Shown here in pieces: positions 1-5,830 of a stretch of 5,830 nt of DNA (position 1 is the stretch's first letter; the number at the start of each line of letters is the position of its first letter). Location of the stretch: positions 1 through 5,830 of the forward strand of contig CALFOF010000047.1 of assembly GCA_937919075.1 (NCBI GenBank). Direction: 5' to 3'. The translations under genes were made by a program, and so were the position numbers. Source of the DNA: an uncultured Cyanobium sp. Lineage in GTDB: Bacteria > Cyanobacteriota > Cyanobacteriia > PCC-6307 > Cyanobiaceae. The notes beneath the pieces were generated by a model. That model was given only the letters and a program-made list of their open reading frames with translations. It was not told the DNA's origin and made no database searches.

Positions 1-1
1 C

Positions 2-1600
2 CGGCTCGTGCAGACAGAGGTGTCGATCACCGCGGCACACACCTACAGGCAGGAGCTGGCCGCCGCCGGGGTGCAGGTCGACCGCCAGCAGCGCGCTCAG
101 TGGATCCGGCAGCAGCTGGAGGCGGCAGCCAGCGCCGCCGGCGCTCGGCCCGATCTGCCGGAGGCGCTATTCGATGAACTGGTCGATCTGGTGGAACGCC
201 CCTCGCTGATCGAAGGCAGCATCGACGCGCACTTCCTGGCCCTGCCTCCTGAGGTACTGAGCACGGTGATGCGCTCACACCAGCGCTATGTGCCCTTGGA
301 GCACATCGGCGTCCAGCCCGATGAGCTGGCGCTCTCGGCCCGAGCCACCTTGCTGCCCAGCTTTCTGTGCATCGGCAACGGCCTGGAGGCGGCGGCGCCC
401 ACGGTGCGCCGGGGCAACGAGCGGGTGCTGAGGGCGCGACTGGCCGATGCCGCCTTCTTTCTCGCTGCGGACCGCCGGGTGCGCAGCCACGACCGCCTCA
501 GCCAGCTGGAGCGGGTCACCTTCGCCGAAGGGCTGGGCAACCTGAAACAACGCGCCGAACGGATCTGCTGGTTCACCGACACGCTGCTGGAGGCACTGGC
601 GTTGGCAGACGACGACGACCAAGCCGCCCGCCGCGCCGCCGAACTCTGCAAGCACGATCTGGTCAGCCAGATGGTGGGCGAATTCCCGGAGCTGCAGGGG
701 GTGATGGGGGCGAAATATGTGCTGGAGGAAGGCGAATCGCGCAGCGTGGCTTTGGCTGTGCTGGAGCACTACCTGCCGCGGGGTGCCGGCGATCGCCTGC
801 CCAGCTCCGCTGCCGGAGCGGTGGTGGCGATGGCGGAGCGGCTGGAGCTGCTGCTCAGCATCTACGCCAAAGGAGAGCGACCGAGCGGATCCTCCGATCC
901 TTATGGGCTGCGTCGGGCCGCCAATGGCCTGCTGCAGGTGCTCCACGCCCAGGGCTGGCGCCTCGATCTGCGTGCGCTGCTGCAGCGCGCCACGACGCAC
1001 TGGCAGGCGCTGCTGCCGGGCCTGGAGGTGGATTCCGCCGCCCTGGCGCTGGAGCTGCAGGAGTTTCTGCGCCAGCGGCTCGTGGCCCAGTTGGAAGAGG
1101 AAGGCTTCGATGCGGATCTGGTGCGGGCGGTGGCGGGAGCCCCAGCCCAAGGCGAGCGCCTGCTGCGCCATCCGCTCGACGCCTGGAAGCGGGCCCAGGT
1201 GCTGGCAGACCTACGGGCGAACGGCGGCCTCAAGGAGGTGCAGGCCGTGGTGCAGCGCGCAGCGCGGCTGGCCCAGCACAGCGGGCTGAGCGGAGAGGTG
1301 CTGCGGGCGGACGGCGTGGTGGAGCCAGCCCGCTTCACCTCCAGCAGCGAAGCGCAACTGCTGGCCGTGCTGCAGGCGATCGCGCCGCTGGCCTGCGGAG
1401 AGGCCGGCAGCATCAACTACAGCGAGCTGGCCGCAGGTCTTGGCCAGGGCGCCGGAGCGCTAGCCGCCTTCTTTGATGGCGAGGCGAGCGTGATGGTGAT
1501 GTGCGACGACTTGGCCGTGCGCGCCAACCGGCTGAACCTGTTGGCGGTGCTCACCAACCAATCAGAGCTGCTCGCCGATTTCAGCGCCCTCGAGGGCTGA
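2..1600 (+). CDS. glyS: Glycyl-tRNA synthetase beta subunit, 5'-truncated by the window edge
   Basis: This is the beta subunit of the bacterial alpha2-beta2 glycyl-tRNA synthetase, which charges tRNA-Gly in the cytoplasm; the alpha subunit (glyQ) holds the catalytic site and is not in this window. The frame is open from the first complete codon, and about 532 residues are present against roughly 700-720 in the family, so about 190 N-terminal residues lie upstream. The GTG at base 8 is an internal codon, not a start. Family signatures seen are the MRSHQRYVPL block (nt 270-300), KHDLVSQMVGEFPELQGVMG (nt 650-709, the HD-like domain region), the SSDPYGLRRAANGLL block (nt 887-934), and a C-terminal DALR-like anticodon-binding region ending near VRANRLNLLAVL (about nt 1516-1551). 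It ends in TGA at 1598-1600 and converges on chlP, 89 bases away. No frameshift is visible. Identification is by recognised family motifs and is firm. Confidence 0.96.
   Translation, partial: RLVQTEVSITAAHTYRQELAAAGVQVDRQQRAQWIRQQLEAAASAAGARPDLPEALFDELVDLVERPSLIEGSIDAHFLALPPEVLSTVMRSHQRYVPLEHIGVQPDELALSARATLLPSFLCIGNGLEAAAPTVRRGNERVLRARLADAAFFLAADRRVRSHDRLSQLERVTFAEGLGNLKQRAERICWFTDTLLEALALADDDDQAARRAAELCKHDLVSQMVGEFPELQGVMGAKYVLEEGESRSVALAVLEHYLPRGAGDRLPSSAAGAVVAMAERLELLLSIYAKGERPSGSSDPYGLRRAANGLLQVLHAQGWRLDLRALLQRATTHWQALLPGLEVDSAALALELQEFLRQRLVAQLEEEGFDADLVRAVAGAPAQGERLLRHPLDAWKRAQVLADLRANGGLKEVQAVVQRAARLAQHSGLSGEVLRADGVVEPARFTSSSEAQLLAVLQAIAPLACGEAGSINYSELAAGLGQGAGALAAFFDGEASVMVMCDDLAVRANRLNLLAVLTNQSELLADFSALEG
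789..796. repeat. HIP1 octamer (GCGATCGC)
   Basis: This is an exact copy of the highly iterated palindrome HIP1, here within the 10-base palindrome GGCGATCGCC inside glyS. HIP1 is known to be over-represented in many cyanobacterial genomes. One copy could occur by chance in GC-rich DNA. With the second copy at 1376-1383 it mildly supports a cyanobacterial origin. No local function is implied. Confidence 0.6.
1376..1383. repeat. HIP1 octamer (GCGATCGC)
   Basis: This is the second exact HIP1 palindrome in glyS, within codons for QAIAPL. I estimate about 0.2 exact copies by chance in a window of this size and composition, so two copies suggest, but do not prove, the HIP1 enrichment known from cyanobacteria. 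Confidence 0.6.
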
Positions 1601-1638
1601 CAGCAGAGGTGCAGCGAAAGCTCACGCCAATCACTCCA

Positions 1639-1716
1639 GTGGGTCATCTAGACAGATTCCCGCCGGTGGGTCATCTAGACAGATTCCCGTCAGTGGCCCA
1701 TCAGGGCGGGTTCCCT
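1639..1716. repeat. Tandem 27-bp repeat, two identical units plus one diverged unit
   Basis: Two identical 24-base units lie at 1639-1662 and 1666-1689; each begins GTGGGTCATCTAG and ends ACAGATTCCCG. They are separated by 3 bases, giving a period of 27. At the next period (1693-1716) a diverged unit matches at 16 of 24 positions, sharing GTGG, CATC and TTCCC; it lies inside the chlP coding end. Each perfect unit is an imperfect inverted repeat: GGG and ATCT pair with AGAT and CCC around an AGAC loop, with a small internal bulge, so the RNA from either strand could fold. The repeat fills most of the 89-base gap between the convergent glyS and chlP genes. It could be a REP-like hairpin that marks transcript ends, a local duplication of the chlP end, or a remnant of an insertion-sequence end with multiple terminal repeats (IS21-type ends have these). 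No transposase is present, so its nature is unresolved. Confidence 0.8.
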
Positions 1717-3066
1717 CTCCTCGGCCTCGGTGGCGGCAGCGTCTGCGGCCGGCGCCTCTTCCGCCTGGCGTGGATGCAGAGAACCGGTGGCGGCGTACAG
1801 CTCCATTTCCGCCTGGGTGCGGACAGCGCTCTTCACCGGCTGGTAGCCGGCGGGGGCCAGGGCCTGGCCGCGAAGCACGGAGCCGAGGGTGAGCAGGGTG
1901 AGTTTGAGCTGCTGCCAGGGGTTCATCATCACCACCCGCTTGTAGAGGTAGCTGTCAAAGGTGAGACGCTGCACATCTTTGTCGTCGCACATTTCAACGA
2001 ACGCCTCGCGGGCGGCATCGTTGCGATAGAAGATGTTCTGGAGAAGCTCAAGAACTTTGTAGGTGGCGCCGTATTTGCGGTCCCACTTCTTGATGTAAAC
2101 CTTGAGATCTTTCTCGGTGGGAATCGTGGCCCCAGCGCCGCTGGCCGCCACGATCTGCTCGGCGCACATGCGGCCACTCTTGGCAGCGAAGTAAATGCCT
2201 TCACCAGAGCTCTTGGTCACATAGCCGGCGGCATCGCCCACTAGCGCCATGCGACCCACAACCCGGCGCGGGCGGGGATGCTCTGGGATCGGATGGGCTT
2301 CCACCTTGATCACCTCACCGTTGAGCAGGCGAGCGGAGGCCCGCTCCCGGATGCCCTTCTGGAGCCCCTTGATCAACGCCTGGTTGACCTGCATGGTGCC
2401 GGTGCCGACGGCCACGTGGTCGAATTTCGGGAAAACCCAGGCGTAGAAATCGGGGGACACATCGGTGCCAACGTACATCTCAGCGAGATCTTCGTAGTAG
2501 GCCATTTCTTCCTTGGGAAGACGGATGCGCTCCTGAAACGCAATGGCGACGTTGTAGTCGCCGGCATCCATCGCCTTGGCCACGCGGCTGTTGGCCCCAT
2601 CGGCACCAACGATCAGATCCACTTCCAGGGTCTTGATCTCGCCGGTGGGGCCACCGGCCGAGTAATCCGCATATTTAAGGGTGTAGGGGCCCTGGCGGTT
2701 CTTGCCAGTATCAATGCTCTGAACCAGCCCGTTGACCAGGTGCGTACCAAGCTCAGCAGCACGGTTGCGCAGGAAGCCGTCAAGCACTTCGCGGCGGCAC
2801 ATGCCGATGTATTCATCCGCGTTATCCAGATGAATGTCCACCTCGCGATTGGAAGGGGAAATCATCTTCATGTTGCGAACCTTGCGGTCGATGATCGACT
2901 CCGGCAGGTCAAATTCTGAGACCATGCAGAGCGGAATAGCACCACCGCAGGGCTTGGCGTTATCAAGCTTTCGCTCAAACAACCAGGTTTCGATGCCCGC
3001 CTTGGCCAGGACCTCCGCAGCACAGGAACCGCTTGGGCCGCCACCCACGACTGCGACTCGCAACAT
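1690..3066 (-). CDS. chlP: Geranylgeranyl reductase
   Basis: This is a 458-residue FAD-dependent oxidoreductase. By family it uses NADPH to reduce three double bases of the geranylgeranyl chain (three double bonds in total), on geranylgeranyl-PP or geranylgeranyl-chlorophyll, giving the phytyl tail for chlorophyll a and tocopherol/phylloquinone. The N-terminal Rossmann FAD motif VVGGGPSG spans residues 6-13, followed by ERKLDNAKPCGGAIPLCM (31-48). The motifs DLIVGADGANSR (150-161) and ALVGDAAG (274-281) are the second and third FAD-contact motifs, and KSSGEGIYFAAKSGRMCAE (285-303) is typical of ChlP. The ATG at 3066-3064 opens directly on the Rossmann strand; a weak AGG lies 7 bases upstream of it. 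Cyanobacterial homologues of about 407 residues, as I recall them, end near the ALAP seen here at 402-405. This protein therefore has about 53 extra residues, the last 25 of them rich in Ala and Glu. The gene converges with glyS and diverges from the carboxypeptidase gene. Confidence 0.97.
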   Translation of the reverse strand: MLRVAVVGGGPSGSCAAEVLAKAGIETWLFERKLDNAKPCGGAIPLCMVSEFDLPESIIDRKVRNMKMISPSNREVDIHLDNADEYIGMCRREVLDGFLRNRAAELGTHLVNGLVQSIDTGKNRQGPYTLKYADYSAGGPTGEIKTLEVDLIVGADGANSRVAKAMDAGDYNVAIAFQERIRLPKEEMAYYEDLAEMYVGTDVSPDFYAWVFPKFDHVAVGTGTMQVNQALIKGLQKGIRERASARLLNGEVIKVEAHPIPEHPRPRRVVGRMALVGDAAGYVTKSSGEGIYFAAKSGRMCAEQIVAASGAGATIPTEKDLKVYIKKWDRKYGATYKVLELLQNIFYRNDAAREAFVEMCDDKDVQRLTFDSYLYKRVVMMNPWQQLKLTLLTLGSVLRGQALAPAGYQPVKSAVRTQAEMELYAATGSLHPRQAEEAPAADAAATEAEEREPALMGH

Positions 3067-3194
3067 CTTGAAACCTGCTCCGCTGGAACGATCCTGGGCT
3101 GGAAGCTAACACTCCTGTTCGGGCTTTTGAGGCACCACAGGGCCTGGCCCCTACGATTGTTTCAAGCTTGTTGCCACGCCCTTTGCCCCCGCGA
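3067..3194. promoter_or_regulatory. Divergent intergenic region, putative promoters for chlP and the carboxypeptidase gene
   Basis: These 128 bases separate two genes transcribed away from each other, so promoters for both are expected here. For the right-hand gene a TACGAT (3152-3157) resembles a -10 box. A TTGAGG at 3127-3132 resembles a -35 box, but the 19-base spacing is long. An 11-base palindrome, GGGCCTGGCCC (3140-3150), lies between the two and could be an operator or just GC-rich chance. For chlP I found no convincing -35/-10 pair. Assignment rests mainly on gene orientation, so the individual boxes are weak. Confidence 0.35.
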
Positions 3195-3938
3195 ATGTCC
3201 GCGCGTCATCGGGGCGACGACATCCCGATGGCCCAGCGATCGGTGCGCCCCGGGCAGCCCCGCCGGCAGTCGCTGCGCACGGTTTTCGGCACCTTGCTGG
3301 TGTTGCTCGTGGGCGGCAGCACGCTCGGATTTCTCTTTCGCGAGCCCCTGGCCCAGCTGCTCACCCCGCCCCCTGTGCCTGGCCTCGATGCCCGCCTGGG
3401 CAGCGATGGCCGGCTGCTGGGCCACTTTCCCTATGAGGAGGCGCCGCCGGATCGGCTCACCAACGTGGCACCGGGCCTGATGCTGCATGAAGAGGCCGCC
3501 CGCGAGCTCCTCGCCATGCAGCGGGAGGCGGCCGCTGACGGGGTGGACCTGCACCTGCTGAGCGGCTTCCGCTCAGTGGATCTGCAGCAGCAGATTTTTT
3601 TTGATGTCAAATCGGAGCGCAACCAGAGCGCCGAGGAGCGCGCCCAGGTGAGCGCGCCACCGGGCTTTTCCGAACACAGCACCGGGTATGCCATTGATCT
3701 CGGCGATGGCAGCCGGCCCACTGCCCACTTCAGCGAGGGCTTCGAGCTCACCCCCGCCTTCCGCTGGCTGCAGGAGAACGCCAACCGTTATCACTTCAAG
3801 CTGTCGTTTCCCCGCGGCAATGCCCAGGGCGTCACCTATGAGCCCTGGCACTGGCGCTTCGAGGGTTCAGCGGAAGCGCTGCGGATGTTTGAACCGGCCC
3901 GACAGCTGCAGGGATCTCTGCGGAGCGGGCTGGGATAG
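3195..3938 (+). CDS. M15B family D-alanyl-D-alanine (or L,D-) carboxypeptidase, VanY/LdcB-like
   Basis: This is a zinc peptidase that by family trims the terminal D-alanine from peptidoglycan stem peptides in the periplasm. From the ATG at 3195 it has 247 residues. A basic N-terminus (about 1-27) precedes one hydrophobic segment (about 28-48, LRTVFGTLLVLLVGGSTLGF), which should be a membrane anchor or uncleaved signal leaving the catalytic domain outside the cytoplasm. The M15 motifs are intact: SGFRS (123-127), SEHSTGYAID with zinc ligands H161 and D168, and EPWHWR with catalytic E216 and zinc ligand H219. The substrate (pentapeptide DD- or tetrapeptide LD-linkage) cannot be told from the sequence. 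The start is uncertain: TTG at 3168 (256 aa) and ATG at 3228 (236 aa) are alternatives, and none has a good Shine-Dalgarno site. I chose 3195 as the longest ATG form with a basic leader. An 8-T run lies at 3595-3602. typA follows after 61 bases. Confidence 0.9.
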   Translation: MSARHRGDDIPMAQRSVRPGQPRRQSLRTVFGTLLVLLVGGSTLGFLFREPLAQLLTPPPVPGLDARLGSDGRLLGHFPYEEAPPDRLTNVAPGLMLHEEAARELLAMQREAAADGVDLHLLSGFRSVDLQQQIFFDVKSERNQSAEERAQVSAPPGFSEHSTGYAIDLGDGSRPTAHFSEGFELTPAFRWLQENANRYHFKLSFPRGNAQGVTYEPWHWRFEGSAEALRMFEPARQLQGSLRSGLG

Positions 3939-3952
3939 GGTGAAGGTTCATT

Positions 3953-3970
3953 GCAACCGGTAGTGGTTGC
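3953..3970 (+). promoter_or_regulatory. Inverted repeat in the typA leader
   Basis: GCAACC (3953-3958) and GGTTGC (3965-3970) are perfect complements around a 6-base GGTAGT loop, in the 61-base gap between the carboxypeptidase stop and typA. No T-run follows, so it is not a standard intrinsic terminator. It ends 29 bases before the typA ATG and does not cover the ribosome binding site. It could be a leader hairpin or a protein-binding palindrome. The structure is visible, but its function is not known. Confidence 0.4.
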
Positions 3971-3984
3971 GTCAGAAAGGATTG

Positions 3985-3990
3985 AAGGAG
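3985..3990 (+). promoter_or_regulatory. Shine-Dalgarno site of typA
   Basis: AAGGAG ends 9 bases before the ATG at 4000. This decides the typA start in favour of 4000 over the in-frame TTG at 3967, which would add 11 residues with no family support. It is the only strong Shine-Dalgarno sequence seen in the window. Confidence 0.8.
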
Positions 3991-3999
3991 AAATCACGC

Positions 4000-5808
4000 A
4001 TGAGCGCCGCTTCCCAGAGCGCAGCGATTCGCAATATCGCGATCATCGCCCACGTTGACCACGGCAAGACCACCCTCGTGGATGCCCTGCTTCAACAGTC
4101 GGGGATCTTCCGGGACGGGGAGGCTGTGCCCACGTGCGTGATGGACTCCAACGATTTGGAGCGCGAGCGCGGCATCACGATCCTCTCCAAGAACACTGCT
4201 GTCGATTACGCCGGCGTGCGGATCAACATTGTTGACACCCCCGGACACGCTGACTTCGGCGGTGAGGTGGAGCGGGTGCTCGGCATGGTCGATGGCGCCC
4301 TGCTGATCGTGGACGCCAACGAGGGGCCCATGCCCCAGACCCGCTTCGTGCTCAAGAAAGCCCTCGAGCAGGGCCTGCGGCCGATTGTGTTTGTCAACAA
4401 GATCGACCGGGCTCGCGTCGACCCTGAGCAGGCGGTGGACAAGGTGCTGGATCTATTCCTGGAGCTCGGCGCCGACGACGACCAGTGCGACTTCACCTAC
4501 CTGTTCGGCAGCGGCATGGGCGGCTACGCCAAGCCCGACATGGCCACCGAGAGCGAAAACATGAAGCCGCTCTTCGACGCCATCCTGCGCCATGTGCCGC
4601 CGCCGGTCGGAGACCCTGAAAAGCCCCTGCAGCTGCAGGTCACCACGCTCGACTATTCCGACTTTCTGGGTCGGATCATGATCGGCCGCATCCACAACGG
4701 CACCATCAAGGCCGGCCAGAGTGCCGCCCTGATCCGCGACGACGGCAGCATCAAGCGCGGCCGGATCAGCAAGCTGCTCGGCTTCCAGGGGCTGCAACGG
4801 GTGGAGATTGAGCAGGCCAGCGCCGGCGACCTTGTGGCCGTGGCGGGCTTCGATGAGGTGAACATCGGCGAAACGATCGCCTGCCCTGATCACCCCGAAG
4901 CGCTGCCTCTGATCCGGGTGGATGAACCCACCCTCCAGATGACCTTCGTGATCAACGATTCGCCATTCGCCGGCAAGGAAGGCAAGTTCGTCACCAGCCG
5001 CCAGCTGCGTGACCGCCTCCAGAAGGAGCTGCTTACCAACGTGGCGCTGCGGGTGGAAGACACCGACTCCCCCGATCGCTTCTCCGTGAGCGGCCGCGGC
5101 GAGCTGCACCTGGGCATCCTGATCGAAACCATGCGCCGCGAAGGCTATGAGTTCCAGGTGTCCCAGCCGCAGGTGATCTTCCGCACGATCGACGGCACTC
5201 CCTGCGAGCCGGTGGAAACCCTGGTGATGGACGTTCCTGAAGATGCGGTGGGCTCCTGCATCGAGAAACTCGGCACCCGCAAGGGCGAGATGCAGAACAT
5301 GGAAACCGGCAACGACGGCCGCACCCAGCTGGAATTCGTAGTGCCGGCCCGCGGCCTGATTGGCTTCCGTGGCGAGTTCGTGCGCGCCACCCGCGGCGAA
5401 GGGATCATGAGCCACTCCTTCTTCGAATATCGCCCCATGCAGGGGGATTTCGACGCCCGCCGCAACGGTGTACTGGTGGCTTTCGAAGAAGGCACCGCCA
5501 CCTTCTACGCCCTCAAGGGCGCGGAAGATCGTGGCCAGTTCTTCATCACGCCTGGCACCAAGGTCTACAAAGGCATGATCGTCGGCGAACACAACCGGCC
5601 GCCCGATCTTGAGCTGAACGTCTGCAAGGCCAAGCAGGTCACCAACATCCGCTCGGCCGGCGCTGAGGTGCTCGACACGCTGCAATCCCCGATCCAGATG
5701 ACGCTTGAGCGGGCGCTCGAGTACATCGGCCCGGACGAAATGCTGGAAGTGACCCCGGAATCGATCCGGCTGCGCAAAATGTCGGTGAAGAAAGCCGCCA
5801 AGCGATGA
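4000..5808 (+). CDS. typA: Translational GTPase TypA/BipA
   Basis: This is a 602-residue GTPase of the EF-G/LepA superfamily that binds the 70S ribosome and is known to act in ribosome assembly and stress adaptation; length is normal for TypA. The G domain (about 1-200) shows G1 AHVDHGKT (17-24), G2 ERGIT (56-60), G3 DTPGH (79-83) and G4 NKID (133-136). G5 is the atypical FGSGMGGYA (169-177), with Gly where most GTPases have the Ala of an SA motif. A beta-barrel domain II follows (about 205-295), then EF-G-like domains III and V containing [13 protein letters not shown] (about 364-376). The TypA-specific C-terminal part includes [11 protein letters not shown] (about 449) and [21 protein letters not shown] (about 528-548), which separates TypA from EF-G and LepA. 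The start is supported by AAGGAG at 3985-3990. It follows the carboxypeptidase gene on the same strand, and a possible next gene overlaps its stop. Confidence 0.98.
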   Translation: MSAASQSAAIRNIAIIAHVDHGKTTLVDALLQQSGIFRDGEAVPTCVMDSNDLERERGITILSKNTAVDYAGVRINIVDTPGHADFGGEVERVLGMVDGALLIVDANEGPMPQTRFVLKKALEQGLRPIVFVNKIDRARVDPEQAVDKVLDLFLELGADDDQCDFTYLFGSGMGGYAKPDMATESENMKPLFDAILRHVPPPVGDPEKPLQLQVTTLDYSDFLGRIMIGRIHNGTIKAGQSAALIRDDGSIKRGRISKLLGFQGLQRVEIEQASAGDLVAVAGFDEVNIGETIACPDHPEALPLIRVDEPTLQMTFVINDSPFAGKEGKFVTSRQLRDRLQKELLTNVALRVEDTDSPDRFSVSGRGELHLGILIETMRREGYEFQVSQPQVIFRTIDGTPCEPVETLVMDVPEDAVGSCIEKLGTRKGEMQNMETGNDGRTQLEFVVPARGLIGFRGEFVRATRGEGIMSHSFFEYRPMQGDFDARRNGVLVAFEEGTATFYALKGAEDRGQFFITPGTKVYKGMIVGEHNRPPDLELNVCKAKQVTNIRSAGAEVLDTLQSPIQMTLERALEYIGPDEMLEVTPESIRLRKMSVKKAAKR

Positions 5809-5830
5809 GCCAGGGGATGGCGTCACGCCA
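5805..5830 (+). CDS. Possible start of a downstream gene, cut by the window edge
   Basis: An ATG at 5805 overlaps the typA stop in the ATGA arrangement typical of translationally coupled genes. The frame reads MSQGMASR and stays open to the window end; a second in-frame ATG lies at 5817. No clear Shine-Dalgarno sequence precedes 5805; CAGGGG lies just before 5817. Only eight codons are visible, so the product cannot be named. The reading could be chance, because an ATGA at a stop codon is not rare. Confidence 0.35.

Noticed and set aside
8..10. GTG at base 8 as the glyS start
   Set aside because: The protein would lack about 190 conserved N-terminal residues, and the frame is already open to the window edge, so the gene is cut by the window.
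275..1171. 298-codon minus-strand open frame opposite glyS
   Set aside because: It is the antisense shadow of glyS; the product is Gln/His/Gly-rich low-complexity sequence with no recognisable domain.
1586..1597. Perfect 12-base palindrome GCCCTCGAGGGC at the glyS end, considered as a terminator
   Set aside because: The stem is only about 4 bp around a TCGA loop, it lies within the coding sequence up to the stop, and no T-run follows. It is probably a product of the GCC CTC GAG GGC codons.
1639..1716. Tandem repeats considered as a CRISPR array
   Set aside because: The 3-base gaps are far too short for spacers, there are only two perfect units, and no cas genes are present.
1501..2244. 247-codon plus-strand frame running from the glyS end, through the repeats, into the antisense of chlP
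   Set aside because: It overlaps both real genes out of frame or antisense and has no start context or motif. The repeats being open in this frame is not evidence of coding.
2278..2919. 213-codon plus-strand frame antisense to chlP
   Set aside because: The opposing chlP frame is strongly supported, and this one has no recognisable motif.
4453..5826. 457-codon open frame on the minus strand opposite typA
   Set aside because: It lies almost wholly antisense to a confidently identified gene. Its translation is His/Ala/Gly-rich with no family motif, as expected from the complement of GC-rich coding DNA.

Overview
This window is a GC-rich, gene-dense stretch of bacterial chromosome. It most likely comes from a unicellular cyanobacterium of the Synechococcus/Cyanobium picocyanobacterial type. 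The main evidence is a full-length geranylgeranyl reductase of the cyanobacterial ChlP family, an enzyme of (bacterio)chlorophyll-making organisms. Two exact copies of the cyanobacterial HIP1 octamer (GCGATCGC) inside glyS and TypA sequence features fit this. Genus-level placement is inference from protein style and gene order, not a database result.

Layout, left to right. Bases 2-1600 (+) hold the C-terminal three quarters of glyS, the glycyl-tRNA synthetase beta subunit; its start lies outside the window. Bases 1601-1689 are a short gap between convergent genes. It carries two identical 24-base repeats with a 27-base period, and a diverged third unit continues in phase into the end of the next gene. 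Bases 1690-3066 (-) are chlP. Bases 3067-3194 are a gap between divergent genes that should hold promoters for both sides. Bases 3195-3938 (+) encode a membrane-anchored M15B (VanY/LdcB-like) peptidoglycan carboxypeptidase. Bases 3939-3999 form a short leader with a 6-bp hairpin and a clear Shine-Dalgarno site. Bases 4000-5808 (+) are typA/bipA, a translational GTPase. A possible further gene starts at 5805, overlapping the typA stop as ATGA, and runs off the right edge.

The genes are housekeeping genes and do not form one pathway: aminoacylation, chlorophyll and tocopherol side-chain reduction, cell-wall trimming, and ribosome-associated stress GTPase. The carboxypeptidase and typA point the same way 61 bases apart and may be co-transcribed. 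I found no mobile-element gene, CRISPR array, tRNA, rRNA or defence system, and no convincing new multi-gene system. The most unusual structure is the tandem repeat at the chlP/glyS junction, whose third unit overlaps the chlP stop codon and last codons.
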